From Tritrichomonas musculus (taxonomy: Eukaryota > Parabasalia > Tritrichomonadida > Tritrichomonadidae), in assembly GCA_039105265.1 (NCBI GenBank), contig JAPFFF010000041.1, positions 434,001 through 498,000 of the forward strand: 64,000 nt of DNA, read 5' to 3'. The notes below the pieces were generated by a model. It worked only from the letters and a program-made list of their open reading frames with translations. It was not told the DNA's origin and did no database searches. A program made the position numbers and the translations under genes. Below are positions 38,375-46,916 of this stretch, piece by piece (the first letter of the stretch is position 1; every line of letters starts with the position of its first letter).

Positions 38375-39275
38375 GAAGACGATGATGATGAAGAAGAAAA
38401 TGATGATGAAGAAGAAGACGATGATTATGATGAAGACGATGAAGAAGAAGATGATGAAGAAGAAGATGATGATGAAGATGGAGAAGAAGACGATGAAGAA
38501 GAAGATGATGATGAAGAAGATGATGATGATGAAGAAGAAGATGATGATGAAGAAGAAGATGATGATGAAGACGATGATGATGATGAAGAAGAAGACGATG
38601 ATGAAGACGATGATGATGATGATGAAGAAGACGATGATGAAGAAGAAGACGATGAAGAAGAAGATGATGATGAAGAAGAAGATGATGATGAAGAAGATGA
38701 TGATGATGAAGAAGACGATGATGGAGAAGAAGACGATGATGGAGAAGAAGATGATGATGATGAAGAAGAAGATAATGATGAAGAAGAAGATGATGATGAA
38801 GAAGATGATGATGATGAAGAAGAAGATTATGATGAAGAAGATGATGATGATGAAGAAGACGATGATGATGAAGAAGAAGATGATGATGAAGAAGATGATG
38901 ATGATGAAGAAGAAGATGATGATGATGAAGACGATGATGAAGAAGAAGACGATGAAGAAGAAGAAGACGATGAAGAAGACGATGATGGAGAAGAAGACGA
39001 TGATGGAGAAGAAGATGATGATGATGAAGAAGAAGATAATGATGAAGATGAAGATGATGATGAAGAAGATGATGATGAAGATGGAGAAGAAGACGATGAA
39101 GAAGACGATGATGAAGATGGAGAAGAAGACGATGAAGAAGACGATGATGAAAATGGAGATGGAGAAGAAGACGATGATGATGAAGATGATGAAGAAGAAG
39201 ACGATGATGATGATGATGATGATGAAGACGATGATGATGAAGATGATGAAGAAGAAGACGAAAAAGAAGACGACG
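38375..39275. repeat. Right-end duplication, copy 2 (about 0.9 kb)
   Basis: Second copy of 36470-37440, shorter by 69 bp. It ends at the change to the Gly-containing edge sequence near 39260. Confidence 0.7.
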
Positions 39276-39328
39276 ACGATGATGAAGAAGAAGACGATGA
39301 TGATGGTGGAGAAGGAGAAGAAGAATAA

Positions 39329-39634
39329 GACAATGATGATGGTGGAGAAGGAGAAGAAGAAGAAGACGATAATGGTGATGATGATGAAGATGAAGAAGAA
39401 GATGATGATGGAGGAGAAAAAGAAGACGATAATAATGATGATGAAGAAAAATATGATGAAGATGATGGAGAAGAAGAAGATGATGATGATAGTAGAGAAG
39501 AAGAAGAAGACGATAATGATTGCATTGAAGAAAATGATGATGATGATGAAGAGGAAGAAGAAGAAAAAAAGGATCAGAGGAAGATGATTGAAATGAAAAA
39601 GAATACGATGGCAAAAGAGGAGAAAGAAAGATAA
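39329..39634 (+). pseudogene. Right edge of the array: diverse acidic/basic frame, 101 codons
   Basis: In the same phase as the long Asp/Glu frame, this segment reads DNDDGGEGEEEEDD...NDCIEENDDDDEE...KKDQRKMIEMKKNTM, ending AKEEKER and TAA at 39632. Codon choice is much more varied (GGT, GGA, AGT, AGA, TGC, ATT, GAG, CAG, ACG) than in the array. It looks like ordinary protein-coding sequence at the C-terminal end of an acidic protein and shares the DCIEE word with the left edge. Whether it is still expressed cannot be told. Confidence 0.4.
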
Positions 39635-40036
39635 TGATGATGACTATACTGATAAAGAAGAAAATAAAGAAATTTGGCAATGATAATAACTATTTAAGTA
39701 TTTTTATGGCACTTTGATTGTTATTATTAGCGCTTGAGATTGTTAACAGAGTTATTCAAGATATTAATCTGCAATTATGTATTTGCTTCAAAATATATAT
39801 AGCATTTTTATGTGATAAATTGATTTAAATTATCTATTTTAAAATATTTAAGATAGTATTGTTATCAATATATAGAGCATTTTGATATAAAAATGGCAAT
39901 ATCAAACTGGCTGAAATGTGAGATGAAAATATGATCGAAAATGTAAGGGCGAATGTTTGATTATCATATTTTAAATAAATATAGTAATATATCATTATGC
40001 TAATGTATATATACTTTACAATTATCCTATAAATGA
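39635..40036. other. AT-rich spacer right of the mega-array
   Basis: About 400 bases. The acidic coding look fades within the first 60 bases; the rest is AT-rich with no recognised gene, repeat or terminal structure. Confidence 0.45.
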
Positions 40037-41203
40037 ATGAGATATCGATTCAAAACTGAATATAGAAATTTCATCATGAACACCAAACAAGATGATCTTC
40101 TCTCCCAAAGAACCAAAATTATACTTCAACAAATGAACTCAAATCCTCAAGGACTTAATTTAGAGAAATCAACTGTTAATTCATTTTTTGAAATAATCAA
40201 AAAAGGCGAATTCTTAGACTGGTTTGCTAAAACTGGTGCTGACCTGTGCTTTCCATTTGAGGCTTTAATGTATGCTCTAGAGAACACTCACCATTTCTTA
40301 AAGTTTCAAAATACACTTAATAGTGATTGCATTTTTTTAAAAGAAAACGTGGAATAAATCCAAATCAATTTGGATTGCTGGATTTATTGAAAGATTTTAT
40401 AAAATTTATTAGCATTAGAGCAAGTGAGCCAGGATTTGAAGAAAAACGATTTGAATGGTTTACATTCTTATAAAATAATATCTGGTAAAATAAGGAAATT
40501 TATAAAAATTGAAGACTCTTATCAAAATCTTAGAATATCCATCGCATCAGAAGCATTTATAAATACTAGAAACGTGTTGTTAAATCGATTATTGCAATAT
40601 ATGACGCTCTCTTTATGGATCACAGAAAATTTTATAAAAACTTATCAAGCAACAGGTTTCAGATAAAATAGTATCATTTGATAACAAAGAAAAAGGTATT
40701 TCTCCAGGAACTATAGCTATTTCTCCTGATTCTCGAAGATATTTTATTAAATCTCATCAAAATTTTCCATTTATCAGAAACGATTTCAGCATCTTAATCA
40801 CAAGCATTTCCTATTCAACATTCGATTCTTTTACTATATCGCATGCATTTTCAAATGGTATTCATGCAATCGATTTAAAGGAACTTTTTGCTTATAAAGT
40901 ATTAGAAAAAACAAGTTTTGTTATTAATAGTCCACTGCATAGCGGGTTGTATATTAGTTCAAACGAAATCAAAAATTTTATAGAAGTCAACAAAATTAAG
41001 ACATTCCTCAATGCAAGTGACAGTGGTATTTTTAAGGCCATTTCGTCACTTAGAAAAAGTTTCAAATTAAAAGAATTCATGCCAACAGACAATGGCAACT
41101 CGCGCTTTATACTTAATTAAACAGCTTTTGATATCATTGCTGGAAGTATGTTGCTAAACGACTTAAATGAAAATAATTTAGGCTTAGTTTTTTACTTAAA
41201 AGA
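40037..41203 (+). pseudogene. Broken, unrecognised protein-coding locus
   Basis: Several consecutive + strand frames have protein-like composition: a first piece with MNTKQDDLLSQRTKIILQQM (ATG at 40076), a middle piece with EPGFEEKRFEWFTF, and a long last piece without its own ATG (about 40650-41120) containing ISPDSRRYFIKSHQNFPFI and ISSNEIKNFIEVNKIKTFL, which reads on to about 41200. The order and lack of overlap suggest one gene of about 380 residues, now interrupted about four times. I do not recognise the family. It ends where the opposing gene at 41221-43425 begins its poly-A tail tract, so the two loci converge. Confidence 0.5.
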
Positions 41204-41221
41204 TTTTTTTTTTTTTTTTTT
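41204..41221. repeat. Homopolymer T18 abutting a stop codon
   Basis: The last T is also the final A of the TGA stop of the minus-strand gene at 41221-43425. On that strand the coding sequence is followed at once by A18, as in a cDNA with almost no 3' UTR. Trichomonad 3' UTRs can be very short, so it may also be a native cleavage region. Confidence 0.75.
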
Positions 41222-43425
41222 CACTGGAAGTCTGATGAAATTTTTTGAAGCAATTCCAATGCTGCCTGCATGTGCTCCAGTGCCTTTCTTGTTTGTTCGT
41301 TGTTGGCCGCAGAAAGGATTTCCTTCTGGTTATTTATTGCAGCGTTCACGAGTTCGTTGTTTGAATTGACCAGTTTTTTGACTCTTTTGATCTTCTCCGT
41401 TGCAGCTGATGATTCCTGGACGTCTGAATTAGAGTTGCTTCTAATCTCTTCTTCTTTTGAAGTCTTCTTCTTGCTATTTGAAGTGCTGCTTCCGCTGCTG
41501 CTTATTAATATATCGTCGCTGTTTTGGATCTCGAGATTTCCTCTCGTCTGTTTCTGGCTGCTCAATTGGCCGGAAGAACTGAATTCGAGGTCACTTTTGT
41601 TATCGTTCTGCAACTGAGAAATCTTGACTTTTCTCTCAATTGTTGCCTTTGAGATTGCTTCTCTTCTCTCCAGCTCTTCCTGGCTCTTGTCCTTGTCCAA
41701 AGGACTGACTCCGCAGTCGACCACTTCTACGAAGTTGTACTCGCTGTCGCTGTCTTCTTCATTGTTTCCTTCTTCTTCTTCTTCGTTGTTGTTGTTGTCA
41801 TTTGGTGGGTTTTCTTCTTCTTCTTCTTGAATTGAAGCACTGTTCATGTTTTCTTCTTCGTTTTCGTTTTCGTTGTTGTTGTTGTTGAAGAAGCCGGATG
41901 ATGAATCAACATCAACTTCAATTGCATTGCTGCTGCTCGTCATCTTCTTGATTGAGGACGACACTGTGGCGGCTTCTCCGCCATCTTTGTTGCTCTTGAT
42001 CGTCGTCGACGATTCTGTGTGGTTCTCGTCATAAAGATTCAAGCCTCCTTCTTCATCATCGTTGCTGTTTGCTGGCTTCTGCGGCTTCTTGCCGGCTGCC
42101 CTCCTCCTCTTGCTGCTGCTTCTTGAGTAATCCGAGGGCTTCTCTTCATCGTCAATGTTCACGCCTCTTTCTTCTTTATATGACGACGATTCTTTCTTGC
42201 TGCTTCTTCGGTTTCTTTTGCTGCTGCTTCTTGAGTATTCAGAGCCGTTTTCATCGTCAACATTTACTTCGTTTTCTTCTTTATATGACGATGATTCTTT
42301 CTTGCTGCTTCTGTTTCTTTTGCTGCTGCTTCTTGAGTAGTCGGAGCCGTTTTCATCGTCAATATTCACGCCTCTCTCTTCTTTATATGACGACGATTCT
42401 TTCTTGCTGCTTCTTCGGTTTCTTTTGCTGCTGCTTCTTGAGTATTCAGAGCCGTTTTCATCGTCAACATTTACTTCGTTTTCTTCTTTATATGACGACG
42501 ATTCTTTCTTGTTGTTTCTGTTTCTTTTGCTGCTGCTTCTTGAGTAGTCGGAGCGGTTTTCATCGTCGATGTTTACGTCTCTTTCTTTAGTTGACGATGA
42601 TTCTTTTTTGTTGTTGTTTTTCTTTCTTTTGCTGCTGCTGATTGATGACTCCGATTGGCTTTCGTCTTTGCTGTTGCTTTTTATGAGTTTTCCGCTGTCT
42701 GAGTCTTGCTTTGTGCTTCTTCTTTCTTCTTCATCTTCTTCTGCTTCCGGTGATTTTTGTTTTCTGCTGTTTTTCTTCTTTTTGCTGCTGCTGATTGATG
42801 ACTCCGATTGGCTTTCTTCCTCGCCGTTTCTCTTTGTTAGTTTTTCGCTGTCAGAATCTATTTGGGGGCCTCTTGTTTCTTTGCCGTTTATCTTCCTTTT
42901 GCCGCTGCTGGACGATTTCGAACCGTTTGACTCTCTGCTGCTGTTTCTTGTTTCGGCTTCATCTTCTTCGTAATCTTCTTCGGAATACGAGTATGAAAAA
43001 TATTGGTTGGTCTTGCGTTGTTTGCGATCATCACCGTAATAATCTTTATCATCGCTATAATAATCATCATTCTCGCTGAGTTCGTTTGCTTTGTTTGATT
43101 TTAAGCCATCTTGTAAAAAGAAATCAGACGATGAGTCTGAATCGTCGAAATCAAATCTGCGTTTAAAGTTGGATCGATTTTTTTGATTATTGGTGTTCGA
43201 AAAATAGCTGTTATTGCGATTGCTATCCATTTCCCGGCTAAAAGTAGTTCTGTATTTGTTTGGGTTAAATTTGTTTGGACTTTGAGCCTTTTTTGAATCA
43301 GTATAATCAAAAAAAGAACCTGATCGAACTTCAAATTGTCCACGAGGAGAAATGGTCATGAAAGATAGTGGTTTATTTGATTTTTGTGGTGGGGTATAGC
43401 TGCAATTAAGATTTGAAATAAACAT
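41221..43425 (-). CDS. Ser/Lys/Asp/Glu-rich repeat protein, 734 aa, unrecognised
   Basis: Uninterrupted frame from the ATG at 43425 (MFISNLNCSYTPPQ). Residues 1-110 are basic and Asn/Ser-rich; about 110-260 alternates acidic tracts and SSSGKRK-type clusters. About 262-442 is a tandem repeat of 34-35 residues with core KKESSSYKEE...VDDENGSEYSRSSSKRN, about five units alternating in two types (ENEVNV and ERGVNI). About 525-570 is a Glu/Asn-rich acidic tract, and the last 60 residues form a likely amphipathic helix or coiled coil (NELVNAAINNQKEILSAAN...LELLQKI). No signal peptide or membrane segment. RS/SK-rich composition with acidic patches suggests a nuclear, disordered protein such as a chromatin or RNA-binding factor, but this is inference from composition only. 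The gene faces the mega-array, which is also acidic in one frame; no direct sequence link was found. Confidence 0.75.
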   Translation of the reverse strand: MFISNLNCSYTPPQKSNKPLSFMTISPRGQFEVRSGSFFDYTDSKKAQSPNKFNPNKYRTTFSREMDSNRNNSYFSNTNNQKNRSNFKRRFDFDDSDSSSDFFLQDGLKSNKANELSENDDYYSDDKDYYGDDRKQRKTNQYFSYSYSEEDYEEDEAETRNSSRESNGSKSSSSGKRKINGKETRGPQIDSDSEKLTKRNGEEESQSESSISSSKKKKNSRKQKSPEAEEDEEERRSTKQDSDSGKLIKSNSKDESQSESSISSSKRKKNNNKKESSSTKERDVNIDDENRSDYSRSSSKRNRNNKKESSSYKEENEVNVDDENGSEYSRSSSKRNRRSSKKESSSYKEERGVNIDDENGSDYSRSSSKRNRSSKKESSSYKEENEVNVDDENGSEYSRSSSKRNRRSSKKESSSYKEERGVNIDDEEKPSDYSRSSSKRRRAAGKKPQKPANSNDDEEGGLNLYDENHTESSTTIKSNKDGGEAATVSSSIKKMTSSSNAIEVDVDSSSGFFNNNNNENENEEENMNSASIQEEEEENPPNDNNNNEEEEEGNNEEDSDSEYNFVEVVDCGVSPLDKDKSQEELERREAISKATIERKVKISQLQNDNKSDLEFSSSGQLSSQKQTRGNLEIQNSDDILISSSGSSTSNSKKKTSKEEEIRSNSNSDVQESSAATEKIKRVKKLVNSNNELVNAAINNQKEILSAANNEQTRKALEHMQAALELLQKISSDFQ
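42100..42625 (-). repeat. Coding tandem repeat, 102-105 bp units in a 207-bp higher-order repeat
   Basis: The word CTTCTTTATATGACG recurs at 42171, 42276, 42378 and 42483, that is 105, 102 and 105 bp apart. Units one and three, and two and four, resemble each other most, giving a 207-bp two-unit repeat. It lies in frame within the 734-codon gene and is all in multiples of three. Confidence 0.85.
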
Positions 43426-43914
43426 TTGTAGAAGATAAAATTTATATATAAAAAAAACGATAACATTGCTTCAAAAAGTTTAAAAATTTTTGATTTGAGG
43501 AAATCACACAATTTTGAGATTAAACTCAAATTTTGATTTAAATATATTTTGATCAAAATATTGATAAAAGATAATTATTCTCATTAAAAAATAATTAAAT
43601 AACTAAATTAATATTAAATGTTATTAATAAATATTAAAGAAAATAAGATAAAAAAAGTTGAAAAAAGAATCTGATTATTTTAATTGAATACAATTCAATA
43701 TGATCAAACCATGGATATAAAAATGACTTTCTTAATATAATCTATAAAAGTTTTCTAAAATAACATTGATTTTTTTTTTGGACCGATAATATAATTAATA
43801 CATAAATTTAATTTTCTCTCTTCAAGCCAGCAAAAATATTGTCACCAGCATTAAATAAATATATTTAACAAAACTAAAATATGTAAATAATTCTTTAAAT
43901 AATAAATAAAAAAA
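43426..43914. other. AT-rich intergenic stretch
   Basis: About 490 bases upstream of the repeat-protein gene. No coding pattern and no TCAYW initiator close to the ATG were found; a TATATATAAATTTTATC stretch lies 20-40 nt before the start codon. Confidence 0.4.
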
Positions 43915-44170
43915 TAAACTGCTTCTCAACGGTTGTACCAAAATTTGAGGGCAAATCAAATATTTACCTTTTATCTACTTTCAAATATTCTATAACTTGG
44001 TACAACCGCTTATTCCTATTCAAAAATATTTCATTGTTATAATATTGTTTTGTATTGATATAATGTATCCATGTATTATGTTTTAAGGGGGACCTTTCCC
44101 CGTTTACTATTATAAATTGAACGATTAATATTTGACTTGAATATTATCGTTTTAATTCAAATTTTAATTG

Positions 44171-44462
44171 AAAATTTAAAAATGAAATAACTCAATGTAA
44201 AGATTTAAGGTGATTTTGATTTTTGGCAATCATATTATGTAATAGATAGTTTAGAATATCTAGGCCTCAAATATCAAAAATTTATATCAAATAATGAAAA
44301 ATGATGATTGTTTGCAAAATTCTTTGATGCTTTAATGCATGTAATATATTATTTACTAGTTTGAGACCTAGATTATTTAATTTGGCTTACATAGTTTCTA
44401 TGTATATAAAAATAATATGATAAATAATTTTATGGATTGAGTTATTTCATTTTTAAATTCTC
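44171..44462. mobile_element. Palindromic MITE-like element inside the 2.9-kb element
   Basis: The left end AATTTAAAAATGAAATAACT-CAAT (from about 44174) is the reverse complement of the right end (about 44434-44458). Further in, ATCTAGGCCTCAAA and its near complement TTTGAGACCTAGAT pair as well, so most of the 290 bp can fold into one imperfect hairpin. No target duplication could be fixed. Function unknown. Confidence 0.55.
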
Positions 44463-44469
44463 CATTATA

Positions 44470-46270
44470 AAAATACATGGAAAATTGATCAGAGCAAAAA
44501 TGGTCCTACAGCTGAAATAAACTGTTTTTGGATTTAGATATATATTTATTTATTTATTTCTATTATAAATAAAGTAAACATGCATATTTTTATTATATTG
44601 TTTTGCAAATGAATATTCAATTTTTAAAAAAGAAACACATTGTTTTTATTTAAAATATGTATATTATATATGATGTAATTTGTTATATTAAATAAACATA
44701 TTGCATTCAATTTTTTATAATTGCTTAGTCCATATTTAATTAGATCAATGGCATCTTTATTAATACATATAGGATGTTTTGAAAATATTAATTTACATTC
44801 AATTCATATTTTATAATACCAATAATATTGATTTAAATACATAAATATATAGTTTAATATATAAAAAATAATTTAAAAATGATATATTTTTAAATTATTA
44901 TATACTTACATATATTTTAATATGCATCTATAAATTGAATATTCAATATAATACTAAAAAATATTAGAATCAAGTGGGTAATTCTAAAAACAAAATAATT
45001 GTAATCAATAGTTTTTTCAATAAAATAATTCTCACAAAAATTGTATTTATTTAATATAAAATATTGTTTTATCTTTTTATTTATCAGGGTTAATTATTTA
45101 TTATATATAATTTAATTTCTATATATTGTATATTAAATATTATATTGATTATATTGATTGAATATAGTTTTACATAGAATTATATGCATTTTAATAATTC
45201 AATTTATGAAAAAAAAAAAAAAAAATGAAAATTTGAATTGATACAATTAGATATATATTAATTTTATTTTAATTTCTTGTTATTTCCTATATAATATATT
45301 TATTATAATTATAATAATAAATATTTAATAAATATTAATTTAAATAATAATATTATTAATATTTTATTTTTTTAAATTGAATTAATCATATTTTGATAGA
45401 AAAGGAAAAGAGTCTCAATATTTAAATACGTTTATTTAAAAGTATTCAATTAATCTATTTATATATTATATGTTTATTTTTGTGTATTAAATGAATCTAA
45501 TATTGATATCTCATACATTAAATAACTGAGTAAAATTGTTTGAATCATTCAATATTTTTCAAATAAAAAAAGTAGTATGCTTATATCTTTACTAATAACG
45601 AATTTAATCTTTATATTATAGATCTATAAAATGATATATATTATATTAAATGTAATAATAAACTAAACGAAAATAAGATCAATATCAATACAAATAAATA
45701 TAAAACTACGCATTTATTTTCAAAAGTATTTTTAAAACTAAAATATAGTATTATAGTATTAATATATTAGTTAAACAAATATATTTAAAATAATAATATA
45801 TTATAAATAACAATAAAAGTCATATTCAATATATAATAATCAATCTTTAATCTATTTTTTTTTGAATATTCCTATTATCTCTCAATGTTTTTGTTATTTT
45901 GACATTTTATATTTTTATATAATATAATAAATTAAATATGTATGATATATATATATAAATATGTTTTTTTAAGTAATTATCAAAAAACTTATTATAATTC
46001 ATTTTAATTTCTATTAAAAACATCAAATAAAATTTATTAAGCATGTGTGAACAATCTGATAATCAATTTATTTTATTGTGAAAACAGTTTTTAAAAATGA
46101 AATTGAATTTACTTTTTTATTATTATTGTCTAACCTTTAATTGATATATCAAATGACTTACATAGTTATTAACATAAGCGAAATAATATAATTGTCTAAA
46201 CAAAACATAGAAGATAATCTTATAAATCATAATTATCTATTTAACCTTTAGGCCAATAATTTGGCCTGAT
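44470..46270. other. Gene-free AT-rich core of the 2.9-kb element
   Basis: About 1.8 kb of extreme AT content with homopolymer runs (A17 near 45210) and many TATA words. No frame above 60 codons and no repeat unit was recognised. Confidence 0.5.
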
Positions 46271-46393
46271 CGTTTTACATTGAAAGGTCCCCCTTAATCT
46301 TGTTAAATAGAGTTATTTCTTAATCACCTTATTAGTGCAATACAAATAAAAAAAATGATTGATTTTACCTTGGAAATATTGAATGAAATTGTA

Positions 46394-46757
46394 AACTCTG
46401 TCCAAAAATGTTCGACAATTGAATTTTGAGAGAGTATTCAAATTATCATTTTTTTTTCTCATGCATCTTTATGGTGATTCGAAGGTTTTTTCCAAAGCTC
46501 TTTTTTCTGAGAGTAGCACATGTCCCAAAGAAAGTTGTAATTCCTCTTAAGGGCGCGGCTATTTCTTTCAAAAACCAGGGCTCCTTGTATAAAAATAGCT
46601 TGCTGAAAGGATAATTATAAAAATAAACTTCTGAAAAATTGAATACATTACTTTGAGAGAAAAAAGAAATTTTCGACACTTTATCGTTTTTTTAGTCAAT
46701 TTTCAGTGGAAAATGCGGTTTATGTGTACGTTAAGTCGAACATTTTTGGACAGAGTT
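46394..46757. mobile_element. 364-bp TA-flanked MITE with perfect 23-bp TIRs
   Basis: Left end AACTCTGTCCAAAAATGTTC (then GAC), right end its exact reverse complement at 46735-46757, with TA at 46392-46393 and 46758-46759. The size, perfect ends and TA target fit a Tc1/mariner-type MITE. It sits in the right arm of the 2.9-kb element, so it is younger than that element. Short frames on both strands within it (about 46430-46680) overlap each other and are not convincing genes. Confidence 0.8.
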
Positions 46758-46916
46758 TATTATCGTTTTTTATTTTCTTTCAAAAAATATAAGAAAAATT
46801 ATGGCCTTGATCTCACAAATTTTGGTACAACCGCTGAGAACCAGTTTAAACAAAATCAAATATTGCATCAATAAAAAGAAGCATTCACGTTATTTTATAC
46901 ACAAAGCAAAACAAAT

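Larger units (their letters stand above)
33758..39325 (+). pseudogene. Right part of the array: open Asp/Glu frame, 1856 codons, no start codon
   Basis: From TAA at 33755 to TAA at 39326 the GAN-phase frame shows no stop by eye, in contrast to the rest of the array, where a TAA appears every few hundred bases. Besides Asp and Glu it uses occasional Asn, Gly (GGA in DGEEDD), Tyr and Lys, which makes it less uniform than the middle. It contains no ATG, so it cannot be a gene by itself; it might be exon-like remains of a very acidic protein or simply a younger, less mutated stretch. Confidence 0.35.
9865..39634. repeat. About 29.8-kb GAN (GAT/GAA/GAC) triplet mega-array, 18-bp period
   Basis: The + strand is built almost only of GAT, GAA and GAC triplets, with rare GGA, AAT, TAT and TAA variants. 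The commonest unit is 18 bp, GATGATGATGAAGAAGAC or the same ending GAA, so C occurs almost only in a fixed phase. On top of this lie block duplications of about 2 to 5 kb and about 0.9 kb. Read as GAN codons it is a poly-Asp/Glu sequence; one base on it is Met/Lys/Thr (open for up to 4393 codons), and the minus strand reads as Ser, Ile/Phe/Val or His/Leu/Arg runs. None of these frames is credible as a protein as it stands. The lack of GAG and the phased GAC indicate amplification by slippage and unequal exchange rather than selection on codons. The strand is strongly purine-biased. Confidence 0.95.
43917..46846. mobile_element. TA-flanked DNA transposon remnant, 2.9 kb, about 32-bp TIRs, no transposase
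   Basis: Left end AACTGCTTCTCAACGGTTGT, then ACCAAAATTTG; the right end read inward is AACTGGTTCTCAGCGGTTGT followed by the same word: about 32 bp with three mismatches. TA lies directly outside both ends (43915-43916 and 46847-46848), as in the Tc1/mariner group. A second inverted copy of the GGTTGTACC word sits at about 43997, and an inner pair (AAGGGGGACCTTTC near 44087, GAAAGGTCCCCCTT near 46281) mirrors across the element. The interior is extremely AT-rich and holds no frame of note, so it is non-autonomous or decayed. It carries two smaller inverted-repeat elements, and without the one at 46394-46757 it would be about 2.56 kb. Confidence 0.65.

Noticed and set aside
9865-39634. Simple (GAA)n or (GAT)n microsatellite
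   Set aside because: Runs of one triplet are short; the real unit is 18 bp with phased GAC and higher-order blocks.
9865-39634. CRISPR array
   Set aside because: No constant repeat separated by unique spacers; eukaryotic context.
30588-39680. 3030-codon minus-strand His/Leu/Arg and Ile/Phe frame and shorter poly-Ser frames
   Set aside because: Complementary shadows of the same triplet array; composition switches where the triplet phase slips.
42069-42973. + strand Phe/Leu/Ser-rich frames opposite the repeat-protein gene
   Set aside because: Antisense of AGC/AAG/GAA-rich coding repeats.
46426-46874. Short frames on both strands in and beside the 364-bp element
   Set aside because: They overlap each other and cross the element ends; no family resemblance.
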